From Rhodopirellula sp. SM50 (GTDB lineage Bacteria > Planctomycetota > Planctomycetia > Pirellulales > Pirellulaceae): a stretch of DNA of 64,000 nucleotides. Shown here one piece after another: positions 50,130 to 60,523 of the stretch (position 1 is its first letter; each line of letters opens with the position of its first letter). The stretch lies in NCBI RefSeq assembly GCF_002289565.1, contig NZ_NTFY01000077.1, positions 1 through 64,000 on the forward strand, in the 5' to 3' direction. The notes under the pieces were generated by a model that saw only the letters and a program-made list of their open reading frames with translations, made no database searches and was not told the origin of the DNA. A program made the position numbers and the translations under genes.

Positions 50130-51788
50130 ATGGCCAACAAGTCTCTTTTCCAGAGCATCACGAGCGTTCTGCCTCGAGCGACCGCGGTCAACGAAGCCGG
50201 TGGTCCCGCGTACAAGTTACCGGCAAAGCATGCGCTGGCTCAGCTGGCCGCGACCGGCACGTTCGGCAACGTCTACTACGCGTCTGCGCAGAGCCAACTG
50301 GATCAAATGCGTGCGTTGATCGATGAAGTCAACGACAACGAATTCCTGGCAAAGCTGGCGGTTTACTCGCGAGAGCGGGCGTACCTAAAGGACATGCCGG
50401 CGGCGCTGCTGGTCACGCTGTCGATGCGCGACGCGGCGTTGATGCACAAGGTCTTTGACCGAGTGGCTGACAACGGGCGTGTTCTGCGGACGGTGTTCCA
50501 GATGGTTCGATCGGGACAGTTCGGTCGCAAGGGGTTGTCGTCTTCGCTGCAGCGAGCGTTTCAGCGCTGGCTGAACGAGGCGTCGCCGGGCAAGTTGCTG
50601 TCAAGCTCGATCGGTAACGATCCGAGCCTGCGTGACGTGCTGCGAATGGCACGCCCGAAGCCGAAGGATGACGCTCGACGAGCGATGTTCGGATGGCTGA
50701 CAGAAAAGGACGTCGAGAAGTGGGCTCCGGCGACGGAAGCCGACTTGCCGGCGGCGGTTCAGGCACTGAAGGCGTTCCGTGCGGCGGAGACCGAAGAGGC
50801 TCAGGCGTTGATCGCGGGCGATTTGCAGGTTCGTTGGGATTTGCTGGCGGATGCGGCCAAGGGTCCGATCGTCTGGAAGGCAATCGCTCGCCAGATGGGA
50901 CCGCAGGCACTGCGGATGAACCTGAACACGTTGCTGCGTCACGAAGTCTTCAAGAAGCCGGGGCTGTTGCGGTTCGGCGGCACGGACAACGCGATGATCG
51001 ACTATGTGGCCGGCCAATTGGCTGACGCAGACGCGATCCGTCGTTCGCGCCAGTTCCCGTACCAGTTCCTGGCGGCCTACTTGAACGCTTCGGACGAAGT
51101 GCCGAAGAAGGTCAAGACGGCGCTGCATGACGCGGCGGAGATCGCATGTGGTAACATCCCGCAGCTACCGGCACCGGTGATCATCGGTTTGGACACGTCC
51201 GGATCGATGGGATGCCCGGCGACGGGCTACCGTGCTCGTGGGGGAACGACAAAGATGCGTTGCGTCGATGTTGCGGCATTGTTCGCCGCAGCGATCCTGC
51301 GTCGCAACCCGGACAGCGTTGTGATTCCGTTCGATACCCGGACGTATCAGGCCAAGATCGATCCAAGCGATTCGATTCTAAGTCTGTCGGCACGGTTGTC
51401 GAAGTACGGAGGCGGCGGAACGGATTGTTCGTTGCCGTTGGTCGAGGCCAACAAGCGTTACGCAAAGCGTGCGTTTGCTGGAATCGTCCTAGTCAGCGAC
51501 AACCAGAGCTGGATCAACTCGGGACGTGCGTACGGCTACGGCCGAGGCGGTTCGACGGGCGTGATGACGGAGTGGGAAAAGTTCAAGAAGGCGCAGCGAA
51601 AGAACGGTATCGCCGATCCAAAGCTGGTCTGCATCGACATCGCCCCCTACGGCAACACGCAAGCCCCCGACCGCCAGGACATCCTGAACGTCGGAGGCTT
51701 CAGCGACGCCGTCTTCCGCGTCGTTGCATCGTTCCTAGAAAACGACGCATCCCGCTTCGTCCGCGACGTGGAATCCGTCGAGCTGTAA
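50130..51788 (+). CDS. rsr: Ro60/TROVE-domain RNA-binding protein (Rsr)
   Basis: A 552-residue bacterial orthologue of Ro60. The N-terminal 330 residues are the TROVE HEAT-like ring ('[28 protein letters not shown]', here in two parts, then '[26 protein letters not shown]'). The C-terminal vWA domain has a full MIDAS: D355-T-S-G-S359, a Thr in '[12 protein letters not shown]' and 'VLVSDNQSW'. Ro60 holds misfolded RNA ends in its ring and binds Y RNAs on its outer face. ATG 50130 follows AGGAG by seven bases. Y-RNA-like genes lie directly upstream and an RNA ligase gene follows, so an RNP for RNA quality control is likely. Confidence 0.93.
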   Translation: MANKSLFQSITSVLPRATAVNEAGGPAYKLPAKHALAQLAATGTFGNVYYASAQSQLDQMRALIDEVNDNEFLAKLAVYSRERAYLKDMPAALLVTLSMRDAALMHKVFDRVADNGRVLRTVFQMVRSGQFGRKGLSSSLQRAFQRWLNEASPGKLLSSSIGNDPSLRDVLRMARPKPKDDARRAMFGWLTEKDVEKWAPATEADLPAAVQALKAFRAAETEEAQALIAGDLQVRWDLLADAAKGPIVWKAIARQMGPQALRMNLNTLLRHEVFKKPGLLRFGGTDNAMIDYVAGQLADADAIRRSRQFPYQFLAAYLNASDEVPKKVKTALHDAAEIACGNIPQLPAPVIIGLDTSGSMGCPATGYRARGGTTKMRCVDVAALFAAAILRRNPDSVVIPFDTRTYQAKIDPSDSILSLSARLSKYGGGGTDCSLPLVEANKRYAKRAFAGIVLVSDNQSWINSGRAYGYGRGGSTGVMTEWEKFKKAQRKNGIADPKLVCIDIAPYGNTQAPDRQDILNVGGFSDAVFRVVASFLENDASRFVRDVESVEL

Positions 51789-51790
51789 CG

Positions 51791-51842
51791 TGGGGCAAGC
51801 ATCCTGCTTGCCGTGAAACGCAAGCTAGAAGCTTACGCCACT
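51791..51842. repeat. Family C repeat, diverged copy
   Basis: 'gggcaagcatcctgcttgcc' forms a hairpin, followed by 'aagctagaagcttacgcca'. Directly after the Ro60 stop. Confidence 0.55.
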
Positions 51843-51847
51843 TACGA

Positions 51848-51886
51848 AACGCCCGCGATGGAGAAATCCGTCGCGGGCGTTTTCGT
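51848..51886 (+). terminator. Rho-independent terminator of the Ro60 gene
   Basis: aacgcccgcga, 12-base loop, tcgcgggcgtt, then TTCGTT. A similar terminator follows the Ro60 remnant at 55865. Confidence 0.85.
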
Positions 51887-52088
51887 TCGTACTTAACGTT
51901 GCGGATGGCCAATCTGTCGGCCACAACTGTAGCTACCATGCTTGCCATCGCGCTTCTACGGGGTAAGATGGCAAAGTAAAGACGCAATGTCTGTAGTCCC
52001 TCGCGGCAAAACGGTTGGCTGCGGCTGGGATTGACGGACTAGTGAATTTGCTTTTAATCCACCTTGTTGAATTCGATGGGATAGTGAG

Positions 52089-52970
52089 ATGCGGATGGCA
52101 ACGCTAACAGCTCTGTGGATCGTAGTCTCGGGAGCAATCGCTACCGGGGAAGACTATGAAACGCTCAAGCAGTTCTATCGCTACCGCGCGGGTACATTCG
52201 AGTTTGAGGTGGGAACAGATGGCCATGGAACGCTGAAAATGCAAGGTCCAGTGTTCACATGGACGGGGCTTGACTATCAGGAATTCCGCGACACGGCGGC
52301 CCCCAATTCCGGAGACGTTTTCGTTTGGACCTTAAACGGCCGCGCTGTTGTGGTCGGCGGCGTCTTGTCGCAACCCATCGGGGCGGGCCGCGAAGTGTAC
52401 CACGAGTTCCAGGCACTCATCGACACGCCCCCAATGCCGATTCGAAGTCCAACGAAATGGGGAGAGTTTTGGTCGCCGGTCGGGGTCAAACTAAGGCCGA
52501 TCCCGCAGGTGCCTGGCCCAGCAAGAGGTTCCGATCGTGTTGCCCGTCGGCAACGCGGCGTTCAAATGCGGGGCCTCGCACGGCAATTTACCGCCGAAAC
52601 AAGATCAGCGACGACGGGCAAGATCCAGTCTCTAAAGCTGCAACCGAACGCTGTGTATCGGCTAGATGCATCAGCGCTGCGAAACGCAAATTCACCCGTT
52701 CTTGATGGATGCCTATTCATTTTTACGAACCAGTTGGGGACCGATCCAGAACTGACGTTGCTGATCGAATGCCACGAGACTGACGACGGACTGATTTGGA
52801 AGTACGCTCCGGGGTCACTGGCATTTCAAGAGCTATGGCTGAAGCACAAAGGGAAATCGGTCTGGCATTTGCCTAACTATTTAGAACATCCTGGTGAAGG
52901 CAATTTTGTTTCGAGTCTGTCTCACGCCAACGTGAGCATGCGCGAGATCAAGCAGGAAATGCAGCCATAG
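52089..52970 (+). CDS. Exported protein of unknown function, 293 residues
   Basis: A signal peptide (MRMATLTALWIVVSGAIATG) is followed by a beta-rich globular domain with 'FEFEVGTDGHGTLKMQGPVFTW' style strands and no membrane segment. ATG 52095 is an alternative start. Base composition is close to the flanking host-like sequence. It sits between the Ro60 and RNA ligase genes but, being exported, is probably unrelated to them. Not recognised. Confidence 0.65.
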   Translation: MRMATLTALWIVVSGAIATGEDYETLKQFYRYRAGTFEFEVGTDGHGTLKMQGPVFTWTGLDYQEFRDTAAPNSGDVFVWTLNGRAVVVGGVLSQPIGAGREVYHEFQALIDTPPMPIRSPTKWGEFWSPVGVKLRPIPQVPGPARGSDRVARRQRGVQMRGLARQFTAETRSATTGKIQSLKLQPNAVYRLDASALRNANSPVLDGCLFIFTNQLGTDPELTLLIECHETDDGLIWKYAPGSLAFQELWLKHKGKSVWHLPNYLEHPGEGNFVSSLSHANVSMREIKQEMQP

Positions 52971-53390
52971 TGCTGGGAATTGCAGTTGTCGCTCTCCCTA
53001 CTCGGCTTTGCTCCTTTTCGCAAGCAGCAGGACACCGAACGCCGTTTGGAATACTCCTTCGATACCTCGGTTGCATCGTCTTCACGGAGCTGGACCTGAT
53101 TGTGAAGTGCGTCGGTGCTTTGTTCGAGCTGTAAAGCGGCCGAGAGATTCGTTCCGGACACGAACAATCGCCGACATCTCGACCACCAATTTCAAAAGGG
53201 ACCAATAGCGCCCATCGGTGGTCCCTTTTGAAGCGCCCCGTGACAATAGCACGAAGGGTCGTTTGCTATTGCCTCCAACTATTTCGTCGCCCATGGGTCA
53301 ATGAGTGTTGGTTTGGGACATGGCATCAAAATCGGCTTTCAGTAAGTGATGCCGTGTCCCTACGCAAAATCTCTGATTCTGGGACTGTCC
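52971..53390. other. Intergenic region with a perfect inverted repeat
   Basis: No gene is supported in 420 bases. Bases 53191-53203 (ttcaaaagggacc) and 53220-53232 (ggtcccttttgaa) are a perfect 13-base inverted repeat with a 16-base loop, possibly a bidirectional terminator or element end. Confidence 0.6.
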
Positions 53391-54389
53391 CTAATCGCCG
53401 CCTTTGGCGAGGAATCGGTTGGAAATCGTTTTAAACGAAATTCGATCGTCGCCTGAACCGTGTACCCAGACCAGCCCCTCGCGTTCGGTTTTCGGGTTCA
53501 GCGCGCTCTTGCCTTCGGCGATCGCAAGGATCTCGTCGATCGTTTCTGGCACGGCAAGCATTCCAATCGGAGGAACGATGGGCAACCCAAGCTGTTCACT
53601 GACGGCTTCCATTGCCGATTTCTCCAAGAACGCCGAAGCGTCAATGTCGTAGACGTTGAACACGAACACTGCCGGCTCCTTCAATCCATACCGATTCTTT
53701 TGGATTCCCGGACCGACCAATTCGCCCTGCACGGCCAGCGACCGTCCCAGTGCTGTCATTCGTTCGTGAATCGAGAACGCATGAGCGACCCGCCAATGGC
53801 TGTTCGACTGGTCCTCCGCCAACTGCCAATTGCGTCCGCAAACACCGAACTCGCCGTCTTTTACGAAGGCCGTGAATGAAGTGCCGTCAATCTTCTCCGA
53901 CACATAAAACGCCTTGCCACGGTAGGATGCGAAATCGCTGGCTAGGTTCTGAATTCGTTCCTCATCCGTTTTCGCGACGAAGGCAGGAAACGCTCCGACG
54001 ACCTCGCCACCCAAGCAGGCGGGAATGGGTGCTTCGTACTTCACGATCCCCAACTCGTCCGTCACGTCTTCGCCGACCTGGAACGATCGCCCCAACAGGG
54101 ATGGATTCAGCAACAGCCCCTGCGAAATCTGGCCGCGCAGTTTGACCGTTCGCAGTCGAAATCCCTCGCGGTCGTCCATGGTTTTCAGCGACGACTTGCG
54201 CAAGAACTCAAATTCGTCTCGCACCGGCAAGAACGAGTCGATTTCGCAGTAGATCACCGCATCTCCGACAGAGAATTCTCCTTTCTTTGTGACGCATTTC
54301 CAGCCATCGACAACCGCCAACTCAATCATGTCGGCCCCGTCAATCGGCCGCGTTTCGTTGACAGTCCGGATGGTTGCGAGTTTTCTCAT
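53391..54389 (-). CDS. RNA ligase, DRB0094 (Rnl5) family
   Basis: A 332-residue ATP-dependent RNA ligase. The N-terminus 'RKLATIRTVNETRPIDGADMIE' and 'GEFSVGDAVIYCEIDSFLP' match the OB-like lead domain of the Deinococcus DRB0094 family. The nucleotidyltransferase motif I is K166-I-D-G in 'FYVSEKIDGTSFT'. Later motifs are 'LAVQGELVGPGIQKNRY' (motif III/IIIa region), 'REGLVWVHGSGD' (IV) and 'RISFKTISNRFL' (V). Such ligases seal 3'-OH/5'-phosphate RNA ends, with nick repair on DNA-containing bridges reported for the Deinococcus enzyme. It is divergent from the phosphatase gene. Location by Ro60 and tRNAs suggests tRNA repair. Confidence 0.9.
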   Translation of the reverse strand: MRKLATIRTVNETRPIDGADMIELAVVDGWKCVTKKGEFSVGDAVIYCEIDSFLPVRDEFEFLRKSSLKTMDDREGFRLRTVKLRGQISQGLLLNPSLLGRSFQVGEDVTDELGIVKYEAPIPACLGGEVVGAFPAFVAKTDEERIQNLASDFASYRGKAFYVSEKIDGTSFTAFVKDGEFGVCGRNWQLAEDQSNSHWRVAHAFSIHERMTALGRSLAVQGELVGPGIQKNRYGLKEPAVFVFNVYDIDASAFLEKSAMEAVSEQLGLPIVPPIGMLAVPETIDEILAIAEGKSALNPKTEREGLVWVHGSGDDRISFKTISNRFLAKGGD

Positions 54390-54619
54390 TGCGATTTGTC
54401 CGAGTTTTCCTGGCGATCTCTTGAACGATATTGCAGAGTAAGACTTCGGGAAAGCCCTTTAGGTTCGCTCGATCGATATTGCAATCGCCCTGCACCAATC
54501 CGAGTGAGCGACGTGGACGGTGAATGGTGAGTCAGACGTGTGCTGCGCTAAATCCACCGCCAGAGTGTATGCTGTGGCGGCGCGACGTTTCGCTTCCGCA
54601 CCTTTTTCGCGACTCGATC

Positions 54620-55192
54620 ATGTCGAGAGGGTTCAACGCAGTGTCATTTACGGGACCGTCAAAGCCATCGGTTGCGAGAGCCTACTGGGTGGTTGAATCG
54701 AAGCTCCTCGCTGGTGCGTATCCGGGCGCGGCCGATCCGGCGGCGCATCGTCATCGAGTGGAACAGCTATGGAAGCTTGGGATACGCACCTTTATCAACC
54801 TGGTCGAAGAAGACGAAACGAACAATTACGGCCAGCCGTTCCTCCGGTACGACGGCCTGCTCCGTGAGCTTGCGTCGGCTGCCGGAGATTTTGTAACCCA
54901 TCTGCGTTTTCCGATCGAAGATTTGGGCGTGCCCTCGGCGGACCGAATGAGATGCATTTTGGACGCCGTCGATCTGTCGCTTGCAGCGGACCGGCCGGTC
55001 TTCATTCATTGTTTCGGCGGAGTCGGCAGGACCGGCATCTCAGTTTGCTGTTGGCTCATCCGACGCGGACACGTCGAACCGAACCAAGCCATCGAAATGC
55101 TCAAGACCCTCCGTGAAGCCGACGAAACAACCTGTCATCGACCGGCACCGGAAAATAGTCGTCAGTGCCAATTCGTCGAAAGCTGGCGCTGA
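54620..55192 (+). CDS. Dual-specificity-like protein phosphatase
   Basis: A 190-residue cysteine phosphatase. The P-loop is 'VFIHCFGGVGRTG' (HCxxGxxR) and an Asp loop 'PIEDLGVPS' precedes it. The start of the domain, 'SKLLAGAYPGAADP', and the end, 'PAPENSRQCQFVESW', match a bacterial DSP group. ATG 54620 is preferred over 54524. It is divergent from the RNA ligase. DSPs may act on protein or on RNA 5' ends (RNA triphosphatase-type); in this setting an RNA end-processing job is an attractive inference, but not shown. Confidence 0.82.
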   Translation: MSRGFNAVSFTGPSKPSVARAYWVVESKLLAGAYPGAADPAAHRHRVEQLWKLGIRTFINLVEEDETNNYGQPFLRYDGLLRELASAAGDFVTHLRFPIEDLGVPSADRMRCILDAVDLSLAADRPVFIHCFGGVGRTGISVCCWLIRRGHVEPNQAIEMLKTLREADETTCHRPAPENSRQCQFVESWR

Positions 55193-55304
55193 GCCTGACG
55201 CCAAAAAGCTCGATAGCACGACATTGACACGGGACCTCGCGGCGTCATGCGGGCCTGACGAGAACGCGATTTCTCAGGCAGGTCCCGGATCGGACAGCAA
55301 ACGA

Positions 55305-55841
<537 letters not shown>

Positions 55842-55864
55842 GCCAAATAGGCGAATAGAACTAA

Positions 55865-55902
55865 AACGCCCGTTGGGGAGCAATCTTCGACGGGCGTTCT
55901 CT
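55865..55902 (+). terminator. Terminator of the Ro60 remnant
   Basis: aacgcccgt, loop, acgggcgtt, then CTCTT. Sequence-related to the terminator at 51848-51886. Confidence 0.75.
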
Positions 55903-55954
55903 TAACCCGTCCATAATTGACAATAGGGCATACCACTCGCAAACGTGGAAGACA

Positions 55955-58033
55955 TTACGCAGATCCGTTGCTGTTGTTGACTTGGTAGAAATAAGTGTTG
56001 CCTTGTTTCTTGAACGGCAGCTTTCCAGCATCACGCATGTGAGCGAGTTCACAGGACGTTAACTTAAGTCTTTTGCGAACTTCATCGCTACGAACCCACT
56101 CCTCGCCCAATGAATGCGACAGTCGTGGGACAACTTCTTTCTGCCAATAGCTCGCGCTGCCGATGCGAGATTTATCGACGCCATCGAGCGACATCCACGC
56201 GACTGAGCGTTTCCGGCTTTCGGCAATGCTAAAGCCATTGTAGTCCTCAGCGACGAACAACCATTTGTGGTGGTAGATGTATGGATCCAAGAGGGCAGCG
56301 CGTAGCTTGATCGTGCCGTCGGATTTGACTACCGCGTAATCGCCTGCAGATGGCTCCTCAGCCGTGTCAAAGTCGGGGCAGTGTATGAAGCTGAAGTTGC
56401 CGTTCATCTCATTGTGTTTAACGACTGTGTAGTCAAACCCGCGCGGCAGCTTTGCCTTTGCTGCGGCCAGCGCTTTACCGAGTACTTCTTCGTATTCCCG
56501 GTGGACGTACACCGCTCCGCCAATACGCTTGCCTACGCCGTGCTTTGGGCATCTCTTGGGCAGAGAAACCTCCAGCTTTGACCGCTTGTGTGATGACTTA
56601 AGCAGCCGATGCCCGCGATGCTCGAAGCCAAGCATTTGGAGGTTCCCCTCCCAAACAGCACGCGTGAGAAAGTCTTCGCCTTCGTGCAGCAGGCCGTGCT
56701 TGAACTCCTGCTTCGTCAGCCGCTCAAACTTGGCTCTCCGCTCATCCTCCACGTCGAGCATTTGGTCTTTTCGGTCCAGCAGCGGCGGATTGGTTCGACT
56801 CTCTGTTTCGTAAAAGCCGACCCGTAGCGTTCGCAGCCAGACTTTTGTCGTTTCGGTCGTGATCGGATGCGGCTCCGACTCAAAGTCTGGACATGCGAGG
56901 TAGGACACCTTGCCGGAGAAACGATGGAGTTTGATGAGATTCGCGTCCTCAACGCTTCCGATGTAGGCACGGGCGCATCCCTCGTAGATCCGCAACAATG
57001 GTTCGAGCTGATCTCGAACGCTCTCGTGAATCCAAAGCGAACTTGGGCACAGTCGTCCAATTGTGGATCGTTTGCATGCGGCGTCGATTTCGTCGGGATC
57101 ACCGGCAAGAAACATCAGCTGATCTGCTTGCTCACATGCGTTCTTGTAACTGTTGTAAAACGCTTTCACGTCCCGCTGGAACTTCCGCGACAAGTCGGAA
57201 AACTTTGGGCGTTTACCAAAATTTGCGAGCGCCAAGTAGACGAGCAAATCTTCACTTCGTTGCTTGCGAACGATTTCCCAGTCATCCTCGGACGTGACTC
57301 GCCGAATCAACGCGAAGGCCCGCTTCAGAGAACCGAACACCGCAATGACCGGGTCCGCGTCGGCAAACTCATCTGACTCGGGCAACCGGCCAAGTTCTGT
57401 GATCGCCTCAATCAACGAATCCAATATTTCTCGATGCTCCTCATACCTAACTTCGGCGATGCGTTTTCGTGGTGCTGCGATTCGTCGTCGATACTTCGAC
57501 GCCAAGTATGCCGACTTCAGCTCCTCGTCGCGGAAGATGTAGTAAACGCCCGGCGCTGCCGGAAAACACTCCTGGCCTAGCGTTTCCTCTAAGTACTGAC
57601 GCAATTCCGCTTGCGTGAAAAACTTCTGAAACGTACCAATCCTTGTCAGAACGCCATCGCCGTATTCAACGTCACCACCACTCTGGTCGCTGACGATGAT
57701 ACGGGCCGCGACGCATAGCACCTGCTCCGACAGCAGCCACGCTTCTTTCAGTGTTTCAAGTCGTTCATTCACGTCTTCTATTACATTCAGCACGAACCCC
57801 AGATTGACTACTGGCGACGCCAATTTTGGAGCGTTCGGACGAAATGCCGGATCAAAACCGTGGCACTCGATTCCGTCCGCTTGTAGCCCAGCCAAATCAT
57901 CGCCGTGCCCACACCCGTAGTCGAACATCGCCCGATTCTCGGTAACCAACTGGTCTCGCAACAAACACTTCACCGGCAAGGAATGCTCATGGCGACGGAT
58001 TGCGGCTTTGTCACGACGTATTGAGCTAGGCAT
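55955..58033 (-). CDS. DNA-phosphorothioation-associated putative methyltransferase
   Basis: A 692-residue protein. 'AAIRRHEHSLPVKCLLRD' then the SAM motif 'MFDYGCGHGDDLAGLQADG' and 'VVNLGFVLNVIEDVNERL' match the putative methyltransferase family linked to Dnd systems (TIGR04096-type). Two long helical domains with unknown roles follow ('FGKRPKFSDLSRKFQRDVKAFY'-type region). ATG 58033 is preferred; the frame is open to 58111. It is divergent from the sigma-like gene and convergent with the Ro60 remnant. Its target is unknown; it accompanies phosphorothioate restriction genes. Confidence 0.88.
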   Translation of the reverse strand: MPSSIRRDKAAIRRHEHSLPVKCLLRDQLVTENRAMFDYGCGHGDDLAGLQADGIECHGFDPAFRPNAPKLASPVVNLGFVLNVIEDVNERLETLKEAWLLSEQVLCVAARIIVSDQSGGDVEYGDGVLTRIGTFQKFFTQAELRQYLEETLGQECFPAAPGVYYIFRDEELKSAYLASKYRRRIAAPRKRIAEVRYEEHREILDSLIEAITELGRLPESDEFADADPVIAVFGSLKRAFALIRRVTSEDDWEIVRKQRSEDLLVYLALANFGKRPKFSDLSRKFQRDVKAFYNSYKNACEQADQLMFLAGDPDEIDAACKRSTIGRLCPSSLWIHESVRDQLEPLLRIYEGCARAYIGSVEDANLIKLHRFSGKVSYLACPDFESEPHPITTETTKVWLRTLRVGFYETESRTNPPLLDRKDQMLDVEDERRAKFERLTKQEFKHGLLHEGEDFLTRAVWEGNLQMLGFEHRGHRLLKSSHKRSKLEVSLPKRCPKHGVGKRIGGAVYVHREYEEVLGKALAAAKAKLPRGFDYTVVKHNEMNGNFSFIHCPDFDTAEEPSAGDYAVVKSDGTIKLRAALLDPYIYHHKWLFVAEDYNGFSIAESRKRSVAWMSLDGVDKSRIGSASYWQKEVVPRLSHSLGEEWVRSDEVRKRLKLTSCELAHMRDAGKLPFKKQGNTYFYQVNNSNGSA

Positions 58034-58210
58034 TGGATTCGCGAAAACTCGAATGGAGAAGTCAGTTCTCGTCAGCTTGTTCGGACAACTTTGATAGATC
58101 ATACTGTGCACCGGGCCACTTCTTTAGTTCAGCCGGCACCGTTACGGGCGATCTGAGAGCCCGAACTAGACGGGACACCGCGTTACCTCCATTAAATCTA
58201 TTCTCGCGAT
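58034..58210. promoter_or_regulatory. Divergent promoter region of the phosphorothioation module
   Basis: 177 bases between divergent starts. No certain -10/-35 or operator could be picked by eye. Confidence 0.35.
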
Positions 58211-60523
58211 ATGCTCAGTCCCGCTACACGATACGAGAATGCCAGGAACGCATTTTTGGAATCGAAGGGCCATTGGCTCGCGGCAGAACCGCTTGAGCGA
58301 TGGAGTCTTCCTTCAGATCGCCACTTGCCGTCCGCTTTGATTGTACTACCACTGAGGGAGGTATTGGAGAAGCCATACTACGCGTTGCTGCAGACAAAAG
58401 GCGTAGGCGAATCGAAACTCGAAAAGTTGATCGTCCTGATTGAGCGTGCGTTGAAGGAGTTGGTCCAAAGCGATGACGCATCAGTTGTTAACACCGCCGG
58501 AAGCGAATCCGTGCTTCCAGATCCCGGTGTCGCCCACCGGCCCGCTAACTCAATCCCCGACGCAGAGAACGTTTCACTTACTGAACTGACTCCATCCGTC
58601 TGGCACCATATCTGTCTATGCATCAAGCGTCACTCATTGCAAAACTACCCGCTGGGCCGTTTTTCCGAGACGCTTGACGAGCTACCGCGGGGACTTTGGA
58701 GTTGCCCGCTTTCAGATTTTGTCGATCACTCGATAGGTGAACTCAAGCAACTCAAAGGTTATGGCGAACAACGTATTGCAAGTGTACTGAAGGTTCTGGC
58801 CACGACTGCAAGGCTGGTGGAAGAATGTCCGGATGGCACACATTTAGGGATAAAGGTTTTCCCCGCTCGTATTGAACGAATCTCGTCCTGGATTAATCGC
58901 GTCCTGCACGATGATTTCCTGCCGGATTATTCTTCACTTTGTCAGCATTTCGTTTTACCGCTGCTTCGCCAGCTCGAATGCGATCTCGGTTCTCAACCGG
59001 CCGAGATGATCGAACGGCGACTGGGAGTCGAAAGTGAACCGGAGACGCTACAACAAATCGCCGAATCATTTGACTTGACGCGCGAACGCATCCGCCAGCT
59101 GACGCTTCGCGCGCCAGAAGTCATGGAAGTCCGCTGGCCCGAGGGCAAACACCTTCTCGATGATTTTTTCGAGAAGTTCCGTTCATCAGGTGATGCCGTG
59201 AGGCATGTCGAACTCATCCGCAGGACGCTGGATTTGCTCTTCGACGTGGAAGCCCGTAGCGGCGTGTCGCGAGATGAAGTCATTCAAGCTTGGGATACCG
59301 CAGGACGATACAAAGAAACGCCAATGTCCGAAAATGAGATATTGGTTTGGCTCGCCGGTAGCTTTCCCGAACTCGTTCCGTCGGCAGGCCTAAAGTGGAT
59401 TGCCAGCGAGTCTTTATCGGTTGAGTACGAAGGACGACGACTCTACTTCTCAAACGACGAATTAGACGGTTTTCTGCACCGCCTGTACGACACTGGCTGC
59501 GCGACCAACGTGAATGACCTCGTTGATGCTGACGAGCGCGAACAGCGGAACCTTCGTATGAAGCTGCAGCGAGACCTACGTTTTTCCGAAGATGAAGATC
59601 ACTGTTTCTTGCCCACAGAGTTTTACGGATTCACGCGAGATTCCGTCGGCTGGCACGTCAGCCTTGAATCAGAAACGCCGGGCAAGCGACCCAAGCGAAG
59701 CTTCATTTCCGTCGATTGTATTGTTGCTGCGGCATTAGGCGGTCTATTGAAGGCTGGAATTGTGGATGTCACGGTGTGGGGCTTCCATCGTTTCGTCAAT
59801 GAGCAGCTTAAAGGCCTCTACGAGGCCCGACTACCCGATTCGATTAACGCCTTTATCTTAGGCGATATGGTTGTTCGGCAATCCGGCAAAAGGATTTGCG
59901 CGATGCGGCGTCGCCGCTTGCGGTGGGACACCAACGAAAATGCCACCATGATCGCGAAAGGCAAACGCGGCTGGGTCGGTTTCGTCGTCAAACAACTCGG
60001 AATGCCAATCATCATTGACGAGCTGAGTGGAATGTTGAATGAGCACTACCAAGACTATGACGCTTATGTCATCGACCAATTAAACCTGGATGCCGAGGAA
60101 GAAGGTGAAACAGACTTTGGCGTTTCCATGCAAACGGGAATTGCCCACAAACTGCCGACCGTTCTCGTTCCAGACGGGTGGTCGCTCGATAAAAGAGTTG
60201 ACAATGTATCACCAGGTGTTCGTCTTTCCGTCGCACGTGCAATCTCTTTGCTTCACGAAGGCCGCATCTCAATTAGTGACCTAGCACACCTCCCTTGGTT
60301 CGTCGAACTGGTTGAGCGAAATTCTTACGGAGAAAACTTTCAGGCTCCGAGAAAAAACGGTCTTGTTCAAAAACATATGACTGAACAGTTATCACTATCG
60401 CTTGATGATTACGGACGCGAACGTCCAGATGAAACCAAAATCGAGTCAACTGTCGCGATAAATAACACAGCGTTGCCAGAACCGCAGAAGAACGTTGATG
60501 ACCTGCTGCAGAGGTTTCTGTGA
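58211..60523 (+). CDS. HhH / sigma-region-4-like DNA-binding protein in the Dnd module
   Basis: A 770-residue protein. Two helix-hairpin-helix-like parts are seen ('YYALLQTKGVGESKLEKLIVL' at about 57-77 and 'ELKQLKGYGEQRIASVLKVL' at about 177-196), similar to RNA polymerase alpha-CTD. At about 275-300, 'ETLQQIAESFDLTRERIRQLTLRA' is a sigma-70 region-4-type helix-turn-helix. The remaining 450 residues are unrecognised. Its stop overlaps the restriction helicase GTG (GTGA). It may be a regulator of the operon or a DNA-targeting subunit. Confidence 0.75.
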   Translation: MLSPATRYENARNAFLESKGHWLAAEPLERWSLPSDRHLPSALIVLPLREVLEKPYYALLQTKGVGESKLEKLIVLIERALKELVQSDDASVVNTAGSESVLPDPGVAHRPANSIPDAENVSLTELTPSVWHHICLCIKRHSLQNYPLGRFSETLDELPRGLWSCPLSDFVDHSIGELKQLKGYGEQRIASVLKVLATTARLVEECPDGTHLGIKVFPARIERISSWINRVLHDDFLPDYSSLCQHFVLPLLRQLECDLGSQPAEMIERRLGVESEPETLQQIAESFDLTRERIRQLTLRAPEVMEVRWPEGKHLLDDFFEKFRSSGDAVRHVELIRRTLDLLFDVEARSGVSRDEVIQAWDTAGRYKETPMSENEILVWLAGSFPELVPSAGLKWIASESLSVEYEGRRLYFSNDELDGFLHRLYDTGCATNVNDLVDADEREQRNLRMKLQRDLRFSEDEDHCFLPTEFYGFTRDSVGWHVSLESETPGKRPKRSFISVDCIVAAALGGLLKAGIVDVTVWGFHRFVNEQLKGLYEARLPDSINAFILGDMVVRQSGKRICAMRRRRLRWDTNENATMIAKGKRGWVGFVVKQLGMPIIIDELSGMLNEHYQDYDAYVIDQLNLDAEEEGETDFGVSMQTGIAHKLPTVLVPDGWSLDKRVDNVSPGVRLSVARAISLLHEGRISISDLAHLPWFVELVERNSYGENFQAPRKNGLVQKHMTEQLSLSLDDYGRERPDETKIESTVAINNTALPEPQKNVDDLLQRFL

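Noticed and set aside
54981-55304. Fusion of the phosphatase tail with a vWA protein
   Set aside because: The open frame here is out of frame with the phosphatase and lacks similarity to TROVE until about 55305; it is chance read-through into the Ro60 remnant.
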